From: Arenicola marina
Taxonomy: Eukaryota > Annelida > Polychaeta > Arenicolidae
DNA: 64,000 nt
Direction of reading: 5' to 3'
Assembly (NCBI GenBank): GCA_964019135.1
Contig: OZ025263.1
Location: 28,581,639 to 28,645,638, forward strand
A program made the translations under genes and the position numbers. The notes beneath the pieces are model-generated. The model was not told where the DNA came from. It saw only the letters and a list, made by a program, of their open reading frames with translations, and made no database searches. Below, piece after piece: positions 10,165 to 19,900 of the stretch. Within the stretch, counting starts at the first letter, position 1. The number at the start of each line of letters is the position of its first letter.

Positions 10165-12462
10165 TAGACCTCTTTAGGTCTTTACCCCCAAACCGAGCAA
10201 TGTATTCAGTAACCCCCCACCCCCTAGCCCTTGAGGTCACCAATAACCGAAAAACTCGGTTATATACATGTCGCCAATGTATTTGATGTAACCGCTCGTC
10301 ATTTTGATTTTTGTGCTGGGCGTTTTTTCTTTTCATCGTGACCTTCATCGGATCAGAGAATCAGCGTTTACTTCGACAAGGAAAACAACAATACAATACA
10401 CCATACAGTATGACAGAGTCGCTGGCATGGTAGCCGGCACCTCAAAAGAAAAAAACATTTTTCTTTGTGATCTGGGAACCCCCCCCCCGTCCCCCACTCC
10501 ACTTCCCCCACCCCTCACAATGCATCTGGCCGCTCTATATCAAAGCGATCTGCAGAACAATTCAGGATTTTGAACGTGAGGGGGTCCACTTTGGTAGGTA
10601 TATCTGTGGCCCCACCTTTTCAAATTCCGTGCCCCCTGCATGGCCTCTCCTTATATCAATGCACCATGCTTCGTACTTTTTCTTTATTTTACCAACGATT
10701 ATAAAGTGTGCAAAAGTGTGTACGTAACGAGCACCATGGTCACCTACGGCTCAGGCTTTTACATGTTTTTGTGGAACAATTTGTTGTGCCTCCCCTTTCA
10801 AGAATTCCTGCACACGCTCCTGGCATCATACCCGCTGGATGTCCCTACAGTAGCGGCGAATGAACTTTTTATTCTGCGATTCGAAGGATTTGAAGGGGAT
10901 ATAGCTGAAGGGAAGGGAAGGGAGGGCGTTGAGGGTGAAGGGTACATATATATACTCATGGGGTACATATATGCATTCACATAAACCTAGGTTCGGCCTG
11001 TTTATTTCTTGGAGCATGTTATGAGCGTTATTTGGAAATCATATTGCAAGATTTACCTGTTGTGCATTGGTTTCTGTTGACGAGGTATCAGTGCTTTTTC
11101 GTCGAGTTCGAACCAATGAAAACGACAGAATCTCAGTATGAAAGCACGTGGTTTTGTGTTTCTATGTGACGTAGGCCTAATCTCCACCCCACCCCCGTCT
11201 TTTAATATTCTGATAGGAAGATATGCGGCCATTCCGACACTCAGCATAATACCCCCCACCTAAACTTTAGCGAATGTAGACACTAAAGAAACTACTAGGC
11301 AAAAACAATTGTATGCTGAGAAAATATCAGAGCCGTGGGGGATGGGAGGGGGTGGAGCAGCAGGGGTTAGGGAGATACAGTCCAAAATGCCCCCCCCCCC
11401 TCTCTTTGACCCCACCCCAGCTAAGCGGAAACACCGACATACGCTCCCGATAAAAATACAAATATATGCCTATCCCACGATCCCGTAACGTTATTTTTGT
11501 TGGCCAATTTACTATTGTGCAACCGCCCTCCCTGTCAACGCGGGGCGTTCTCCTTTTAATTCAACGTGACCTGGGGATACAAACGTTCATTGTGTGAGAT
11601 CTGGGAACTCGACCTCCCCCCACCCTACCCGTCCCCCTTTTAAGACTATCATACACGCATGGTACCGATGCGAGAGAGTTGAATGGGGTCTTGCCTTTGG
11701 CGCCTGGTTACGTACAACACGGGAGAGGGGGTGGGGTGAGCTGGGGGGCTGGCGCTTGATCTGTAAATGGGTGGTGATGTCCCCTGGCCATGCACTTCAA
11801 CTAGAAGTGCATGGAACCTAAGTTTTCACAAAAGACCGTCTCATATTATTTGTGAAAGCCTTGCTCAGTAGGCCTAACATGCCTCCAAAAAACACGTTAG
11901 TAATGGACATATATTTCTGCCACACACGAAGTTTTCACATCTTATACTGCCGCATTCTCACCACCACTTCACACAGACTCATGCCGACGCCACCCACTCC
12001 CCAGCGGCCTGCCCGCCCCCTCCCTAACTCCAGCCTCCCCCCGCCTCCTCTCTAACTCCACCCCACTCCCAAAAACGCAATACGTTGTTTCTTAGGACGG
12101 GAACTAATCCGTCATGGTCTACTGGTTGAAGACACACCTTCACCGCGATTCAAAACACTTTTTTATTTTTGTTGATATTACAACACGGAAGTCTTCGTGA
12201 AAGTCGGGGCGTGTTGTCGGGTAGGATGTGGCCGCAAACGCCTGATATTGACACTGGAGTCCCGTCCCAATGCCCAATGCATGTCACCGAGCTCACGGAA
12301 TATAATGAGGGTTGGCCGAGTACCCGTGTGAAGTCGGGCATGCATGGCAGGGCGCATGCTCTATTTCATTGTAGGTGCAGAAGGGTCACGAAAGTGAGGG
12401 AGGCCCGGCTACCTTGTTAGAAGGCTGGGAGACACGATGCGTGGCGCTGACGCATTCAACAT
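10165..12462. other. Intergenic, C/G-rich low complexity, no gene seen
   Basis: Contains repeated poly-C tracts (about 10478-10510, 11388-11412, 11990-12070) and the phrase GATCTGGGAAC at both 10470 and 11600, so probably a diverged repeat. None of the open frames shows a recognisable domain or splice structure. Confidence 0.5.
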
Positions 12463-13198
12463 GGTCTGACAAGTAGCGAACTTCGACACAGTCTGACAGG
12501 TAGCGAACTTCATAACAGTCTGACAGGTAGCATACTTCGACACAGTCTGACAGGTAGCGAATTTCGACGCAGTCTGACAGGTAGCGAACTTAGACACGGT
12601 CTGACAGGTAGCGAACTTAGACACGGTCTGACAGGTAGCGAACTTAGACACGGTCTGACAGGTAGCGAACTTAAACACGGTCTGACAGGTAGCGAACTTA
12701 GACACGGTCTGACAGGTAGCGAACTTAGACACGGTCTGACAGGTAGCGAACTTAGACACGGTCTGACAGGTAGCGAACTTAGACACGGTCTGACAGGTAG
12801 CGAACTTAGACACGGTCTGACAGGTAGCGAACTTAAACACGGTCTGACAGGTAGCGAACTTAGACACGGTCTGACAGGTAGCGAACTTAAACACGGTCTG
12901 ACAGGTAGCGAACTTAGACACGGTCTGACAGGTAGCGAACTTAGACACGGTCTGACAGGTAGCGAACTTAGACACGGTCTGACAGGTAGCGAACATAGAC
13001 ACGGTCTGACAGGTAGCGAACTTAGACACGGTCTGACAGGTAGCGAACTTAGACACGGTCTGACAGGTAGCGAACTTAGACACGGTCTGACAGGTAGCGA
13101 ACTTCTACACGGTCTGACAGGTAGCGAACTTCTACACGGTCTGACAGGTAGCGAACTTCTACACGGTCTGACAGGTAGCGAACTTCTACACGGTCTGA
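12463..13198. repeat. 27-bp minisatellite, about 27 copies
   Basis: Unit GTCTGACAGGTAGCGAACTT plus a 7-base variable part. The variable bases mark sub-blocks: CGACACA at the left, AGACACG in the middle, CTACACG at the right. Since 27 is divisible by three and the unit lacks stops in two minus-strand frames, long artificial ORFs of 9-residue repeats (KFATCQTVS or SLPVRPCLS) result. No start context, splice site or flanking domain supports coding. Confidence 0.95.
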
Positions 13199-13830
13199 AA
13201 AGGCCCACAGACTGGCCCAAATGTACATATCTGTGTACGACTCTCGCCATTATGTCTCCCCTCCCCCCCTCCCCCTGGTCTGCCAGAATGTCAATCAGGA
13301 GGACATATGCTATATATATATATCGGAATCCCTGGACAAACTTCTACTTGCACTAACCAGTACTGGAATTTTGGAGATAATTTCTAGATATTTCATCATC
13401 TTATTTTACCACACATGTCGTGATAACAAATTGTAAGTTCGTTTGACAAGACCAACTAGAATTTGTCAAGCATAGCTTGAGAGGAAAGACGAAAATCGGG
13501 GGATAGGTGCAACTGACCATGAGCCGATAACTATGAAAGGTCACAGATAAAGGGGCCGCATTCATAATCCCGCTTATAACATAGCTGGAAGATAGCGAGA
13601 ATATATGAATCTCCAAAAAGTCTCTAAAGAATACTCTGAAACAAACCGAGGATATATACCCAATATTACCCAATGTGGACCTGTTTCGTTGTGGTGCGAG
13701 ATATAAAGATCGAGACGGGCGGATGTTGTGCTTCGGTCGAGCCTATGGAAGACCGAGGGCAGGATTTCGTATGAAACATGACTGATCGAGCGGGTTTGGG
13801 GACTTCTGAAACAGTAGCATATACGTACAG
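13199..13830. other. Intergenic, repeat-like, no gene seen
   Basis: Bases 13615-13680 (AAGAATACTCTGAAACAAACCG.., CCCAATATTA) are a diverged copy of the repeat family found at 14310 and 14995. Confidence 0.45.
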
Positions 13831-13831
13831 C

Positions 13832-13923
13832 GCGGCATATTGGCGTAGTGGATAAGGCTTTCGACAGTGGGCATGAAGGTTGGGTGTTCAAACCCAACTG
13901 GGTACCTATTATTAATATTTTTT
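13832..13923 (+). ncRNA. tRNA-like pol III unit (tRNA pseudogene or SINE head)
   Basis: A perfect A box (TGGCGTAGTGG, 13841-13851) and B box (GTTCAAACCC, 13886-13895) at tRNA-like spacing; TTGGGT/ACCCAA can form the T arm, and a T7 run follows (13917-13923). The acceptor stem does not pair and no standard anticodon arm forms, so a tRNA-derived SINE or decayed tRNA is likelier than a working tRNA. Confidence 0.4.
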
Positions 13924-14309
13924 CGTTTTTATGCTGGAAACACATTTCGGTTGATATAAAAGAAACATTCGGCCCGCGGGCGTCAGTTTTTGAACATAGA
14001 ATTGCAAAGGGCTAGTGACAATATTGGGTTATATAGGCCGAAACGTCTCGATCCGTCTTCAAGTGGCGGAATCGAGTCTTTATAATGGGATAATATTTCT
14101 TTGCGTTCAAACTACTGGTTCGATTTCCATGGCATTTGGCACACATGATGTTAGTAATATTGGTACATATTCCACCACATGTAGGTAATCTACCTGCATG
14201 CATGTGGTCACCGCAATTTTGTATAATTTTTCTTGGGTTACAATTGATCATCCAACTCAAAAACTATAAATGCGAGGTGAAATCCGAAGGCACACAACTT
14301 TCGCGCCTG

Positions 14310-14565
14310 TCTCTGAAGAATACTTTGAAACAAACCGCGGATCTCTAGACCCAATATTAACTGAGTTACGCGGGAAAACATGTTTCATGACCATGACCTT
14401 GCCGTGACCTTGACCTTGGAAGCGTAACCTTGATCAATATAGTACTTTCCGCCCAAATACTACTGTCATGTTTCACGCAAGGTGTTGTTTGTCTGAGATG
14501 TCCCCTTCATGGAGAAATTGGGGAAGTTAAACTTTGGGAATTTTTAGCGGGAAAACTATGCGTGA
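14310..14565. repeat. Direct repeat copy 1 (TGACCTTGACCTT family)
   Basis: Matches 14989-15278 over most of its length. Shared phrases include AATCTCTAGAC/GATCTCTAGAC, GTTACGCGGGAA, CATGTTTC, TGACCTTGACCTTGGAAGCG and CTTTGGGAATTTTTAGCGGG. Confidence 0.8.
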
Positions 14566-14988
14566 TAGGCAAAATGTGAAGGCGGTTTCCATATCCAAGT
14601 CGACGTTTGCCCGTCGTTTGCAACTAATCCCGACTCTCTAGCGTCGCTATTAAGCGAACGGCGGCCATCGCAACCCCGAAAGAGTGCCGGTCCATATCGC
14701 CGTTGACTCATAATGGGAGCGTCGGCATGGAGGGGGGTGCACCTCTTGCGAGCGCTCTAGCGGCCAAACTAAGCGTCCTAGAGCATTTCTGAGGTGGTTT
14801 TCATAAGTCTAGCTCACATTTCTCTCTCCATTCATGCCAAATCTGGGCTCCCTATCTCAAATATTAACCGAGTTATGGCCTTGCAAAGTTTAAAACGCCA
14901 CTTGACACGTACGCTGAATATAGATTGGCCGATTACTCGAAAATCGTTCAGTATCCGGAAACATTTGAGCCAGTCATGCGTGTCCGCC

Positions 14989-15278
14989 TCTCTCCGCAGA
15001 ATACTCTCCAACAAACAACGAATCTCTAGACGCGATATTAACGAAGTTACGCGGGAACACATGTTTCGTGTCCTTGACCTTGCTGCGACCTTGACCTTGG
15101 AAGCGTGACCTTGACCAATATAGTTATTCGTGCCCAATTACTAATGTCATGTATCACGCCAGGTGACGTTTGTCTCACTTGTGCCCTTCACGGAGAAATT
15201 GAGACCACTTTCCCGCCAAAATGCTGCCGTAGGATCCCATGTTAAACTTTGGGAATTTTTAGCGGGAAAACTATTCGG
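14989..15278. repeat. Direct repeat copy 2 (TGACCTTGACCTT family)
   Basis: Second copy about 690 bp from the first, with a ~35-bp insertion before the shared CTTTGGGAATTTTTAGCGGG end. Further partial relatives lie at 13615, 15436 and 15680-15830. Confidence 0.8.
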
Positions 15279-15435
15279 GCGATTTTTACAATTTTGAGAC
15301 GATATATAACGTACCTATGGGCCCAATAACAGAAATAATGGTGAGCGTCATTAGATGAAAACTAAGACAGTAGTAGTGATTTTTCCGATTTTTGGTCCTA
15401 TCTTTCAATGGTTAAGCGAAATGTGAAAAATTCCT

Positions 15436-15830
15436 GTGACCTTGACCTTTGACCTGGATTGCCCATCTACAAACTTGGTCTGACGGTAGGCCGTGGCATT
15501 ATCTATGCAGAAGGAGAAGTCGATATCTCAAACTTTGTAAAAAAAAAAAAAAAATCCAAAGTTGTCAATTTTCAAGAGCCCGTGGCGCGAAAACTTTTCA
15601 TCCTACATCAAATCTGATGTCAGTAACGAGAAAGACTTTGAGGAGCTGAGTATTTTGACACTAATTGCGGCTCTCTAGCTGCAATATTAAGAGAGCTAGA
15701 GTGGAAAATGTGTTTTGGACGTATGACGTCATCGTGACGTTGACCTTTGAGTTATATTGCCCATCTACGAACTTGACCTGTCGATTGGCTGCCGGAATGT
15801 TTTGGTAAAAGAAGAGAACGATATCTTTAG
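15436..15830. repeat. Two diverged copies of a TTGACCTTTGA..TTGCCCATCTAC repeat
   Basis: 15436-15545 and 15725-15830 share TTGACCTTTGA, ATTGCCCATCTAC(A/G)AACTTG and ACGATATC/TCGATATC. An A14 run lies at 15540. Confidence 0.6.
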
Positions 15831-15850
15831 TCATTCGACAGATAATGCTC

Positions 15851-15880
15851 CGACAGACAGACAGACACACACACAGACAA
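15851..15880. repeat. (GACA)n/(CA)n microsatellite
   Basis: CGACAGACAGACAGACACAC followed by ACACAGAC. Confidence 0.9.
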
Positions 15881-15897
15881 ACCGAACACACCGACAT

Positions 15898-15924
15898 AAG
15901 ACGAAAATCGTAGATTTTCGTCTT
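15898..15924. repeat. Perfect 12-bp hairpin
   Basis: AAGACGAAAATC, loop GTA, then the exact complement, followed by A6. It is placed like the terminal hairpin of the repeat cluster at 13.6-15.9 kb. Confidence 0.8.
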
Positions 15925-15930
15925 AAAAAA

Positions 15931-16591
15931 ACACTATATGTATCGGGGCCGCCATACCTTCCCCCTACACCAGGAATTTACCATGCGCGACCGTTAACAA
16001 CAGATAGCTAGAAGTACAAACATTAGCTTGCCCACCAGGAAGTGTTTGTCAGACTTTGCTGAATGCGGAGCGCGACGTTCAATCCTCGTGAGATAATAAT
16101 ACACTGACATTTTGGTTGTGGACTCCGGCTGTACGCCTCGATACCACGTTTACCATCCTTGCGGAAGCTGGATATTACAGCAGGATCAACGGAGAAGCCA
16201 ATTGCGTAACAAACAATGCACAATATAAGGTGATTTCTACTATGTTTTGTAATAAGGAGTTTTTTAAGTTGGACATAATCAAAGCAGCTCCGCTAATGTA
16301 TTTACCTACACGTATATAATATATTTGCATTAAAAACGGCGTACGCATTTTCAGGAAGGTTATGCTGCAAATAGCTCAATTTGACATTTCAATTTTGTCG
16401 CAGGGCATCAAACCACATACACACCATTAACTATTCGAATATTGATAATGTTTAACCATTGGATATGACTTCGTCTTCTTATTATTATATTAGCATTATC
16501 ATTATTATAACATGTACTAATATTCTTCCATATGTGTTTTGTTGTTTTTCAAGGCATCGTCGAATTTAATTATATATATATAAACACAAAT
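15931..16591 (+). promoter_or_regulatory. 5' flank of the mucin-like gene
   Basis: No separate gene is recognised. A good acceptor (TTTGTTGTTTTTCAAG, ending 16553) lies 39 nt before the start codon, so a noncoding first exon further left is likely. A TATATATATATA run is at 16571-16582. Confidence 0.35.
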
Positions 16592-16970
16592 ATGGGTGGA
16601 ATAGCTAACGCCACATGGATAACGTTGGCATTATTGTCGATGACCGCTACTTTAAGTACCAGCCAAACAGCTACTGCCAGTCCAAGCACCTGGAAATCAA
16701 GTACCAGCCAAACAACTACTGCCAGTCCAAGCACCTGGAAATCAAGTACCAGCCAAACAACTACTGCCAGTCCAAGCACCTGGAAATCAAGTACCAGCCA
16801 AACAACTACTGCCAGTCCAAGCACCTGGAAATCAAGTACCAGCCAAACAACTACTGCCAGTCCAAGCACCTGGAAATCAAGTACCAGCCAAACAACTACT
16901 GCCAGTCCAAGCACTTGGAAATCAAGCACCGGTCTAGAGACGACTCCCTACACAATCAGCGAGTCAACAG
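16592..16970 (+). CDS. Mucin exon 1: signal peptide and 15-residue repeats
   Basis: ATG at 16592. The N-terminus MGGIANATWITLALLSMTA looks like a secretory signal. Then come six 45-nt repeats encoding SSTSQTTTASPSTWK-type units (first copy slightly different), and the exon closes with TISEST. It ends ACA/G at donor gttagt, phase 1, the same exit as all later exons. The repeats are nearly identical, so recently expanded; each carries one Trp and one Lys, unlike the cassette array. Confidence 0.8.
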
Positions 16971-19900
16971 GTTAGTGCCTCATGAGATAAAACTGCAGCA
17001 CGACCAGCGGGCATGATTGTTTCCATGTGGGAAACAGAAACGTGTACCTGCTTCAGCAGGAGATCTTCCGCATACTTTTCTCTCACGCTTGAACGGAGTT
17101 CAAATAGACCGAACCAGGCTGTCAATCATTCAATGACGTCACTGGTGCTTTTATCCAATCATGTGGTGAAAAAAGGTCTTTAACGTGCCTTATGTCGGAC
17201 AAACAAGTCGGACAAACAAAGCAGCATGTCACTTTGATGTCAATTTCTGAGATGAGTACTGCTCACTTATACCTACCATCAGCTATGATTGTCATTTCAT
17301 ACTCACGCTCAAAGAAAAAGACTCAAGCGTGGGCGGGGCTTAGTGTCGGAGTGTGGATCGGTCTATTGAACAATGCTTCAAGACGCAGAACTGTACTCAT
17401 TCCTTGAGTAATGAACGTGATCCCGTACATGTACGTGATCTGCCAATTGCCCAATAGACCGAATCTGGCTCAATCACTAAGCCCCGCCCGCGCTTGAGTC
17501 CTTTTACCTCACCCGTGAGTACGAAATTTATCATAGCTGATTGTAGGTACAAGTGAGAAGTACTCATCTCTGAAACGGACAAGATAGTAACATACTGATT
17601 TGTTTGTCCGGCTTGTTTGTCCGACATAACGCACGTGGAAGACCTTTTTTCACCATACGATTGGATAAAAGCAGCAGTGGCTTCAGTGAATGATTGACAG
17701 CCTGGATCAGTATATTCATCGTTAGACCTCTTCAATTATATGCTTTACAAATTGTACTGTTGTGCATCTTATGATGCTTCGATGTGGGAGGACACAGACG
17801 TTCTCTTCGCCATTGTCTTACCTCAATTTATACAGCGTTGTTGTTTACTAACACATTCGTGATCACATTGAATGCCTTAATGTTCAAGTGGACATATTCT
17901 CATTTTTGATGATAGCGCCGCGTGTTAGCAGTTTGAGCACCAGCTCGGAGAGCACAAGTGAATCAACATGCATTGTTATATGTCAGACCACGTCAACCCC
18001 GACTACTGTGACGTCGGCCACCAGTCCATCAACCACAAGTTAGTTCCCCTCCAATTTATGCAAGATAATTTTACACTTTGGATGCCATGATATTTGGAAT
18101 TTTTTTGAATTTTTTTTATCCTACTATAACCTTATTCGTCAGAACAATTCATAAATACAGTAATATTAAAAAGAAGACATTAAATGAACAGTGATTTGAG
18201 GCCCTTAGCCCATATCACTTAACTGTTGCAAACATGTTGATACAATATGCTTGATGTGTCCCTTAAATGTCTAACAAAATCTTACTTCTCTTTTGCTCAG
18301 CCCAAAATATATAATTACTAATATTCCATAGAATGCTCACAGATCTACTATTTAGCAGTTTAACAATGTCCCTTCAACAATAACATTCCTATCCAAAATA
18401 TGTTTCAACATATACTTTTTTCGCAAATCCACATAAATTACATTTAAACAGAAAATGCTCTTCGGTTTCTATGTCCCCTGAGTTACACAATTGACAGAAT
18501 CTATTTTCACGCGATATATTTAGCCAACGTCGGATTTCTATTCTTAGTCTATAGCTGCCACAACGAAGTCTTGCCATAGCCAATCGTTGTGTACTGGCAG
18601 ATATTTGGCAAAGGTACTCTGAGAAACCATAAGATGTTTTCAATTGCTTACATATTCTTAACTTAGGTGAGTTATTAACATCGCTATTCCAGTGTTGATC
18701 ATGACAATCTTCAAGTCTCTGCTTGAACATAAATTGAAAAAAATATTCTCATCTGCTACTCCTTGTTGACACCATATATTCCCACAAATCCGTACATTGA
18801 TAAAAAATGTTTTAATTCCGTCACCCAGTTTCTTCTACCCGCCATTTCCAATTCTAGTAACATATCATGACCTTTTTTGAAGTAATCTATCCTGTGGCAT
18901 GCTGCACAATTTTAACCAATATTTAACATGATATTTCAAACGTAGTAATCTACGACCACATTCTCCAAAAGCTGCAACGTTACAAGCGCGTTTAAATAGT
19001 CCCACAATCTTTTTGCAAAACCTGGTTGGTACTCATTCTAAGTACTTACCTTCCTTAAAACCCCAAATTTCCCCTCCATACGTTGAAATTGGGCATATCA
19101 TTTTATCGAACAATTCTAACATCACACTGGGATTAATATCCCCACATTGGTGTTTTAACCTGTGTATAGAAGTGATAGCTGTTTGCGCCTGTTGGCACAA
19201 CATTATTTGGGCTGGTCCCCCATTAAAAGTAGTACCTATTTGTACCCAGATATGACTTCTACTTTCTTGTCTCCCAAATACCATTTCTCATAATTCTTCC
19301 AACACCCTCCGTTTCTGAACACTACCACTTTTGTCTTAGCTAAGTTTACTTTCAAAATTTCTCTAGTGTTAATATGTGACTGCAGATCACAAACCTTATC
19401 TGCACAAATTACACTATCGTCCGCGAACAACAGACATTTAAGTTCACTTGCAGAATTTATACTGATTCCCTTCCCATCACTGTTATTAAACATCTCTATA
19501 AGTTAAATATAATGTAACTAAGAATGGTGATAGCATGCCTCCTTCCCGCGTGCCAACTGTCCATCTAAAAACCTCTGTTAGTCTGCCACTATTTACTCGT
19601 ACACATGATTAGAGTTGGCTGTGCATAGATCTTAGCACACTTATAACACAGCCATGTATTTCTCTATTTAGCATCTGAACCCAAAGCATTTGATGTGGAA
19701 TCCGGTCAAAAGCTTTTAAAAAAATCAATAACCATTGCATAGAAGTGGCCCTTCTTTTTTGATAAATACTTTTATGCCAGCGCTTGCAAAACAAAACCTT
19801 GGTCTACTGTCCCATATCCCCTTCTATAGCCCGCTTGCTCCTCATACTGTTGGTTGTCTTCTGTTGCCCATTTCACTAATCTTTCATTCAAAATCTTTGC

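Noticed and set aside
12409..13250. Two long repetitive ORFs (9-residue repeats) on the minus strand
   Set aside because: A stop-free 27-bp period produces them automatically; no flanking coding or splice evidence.
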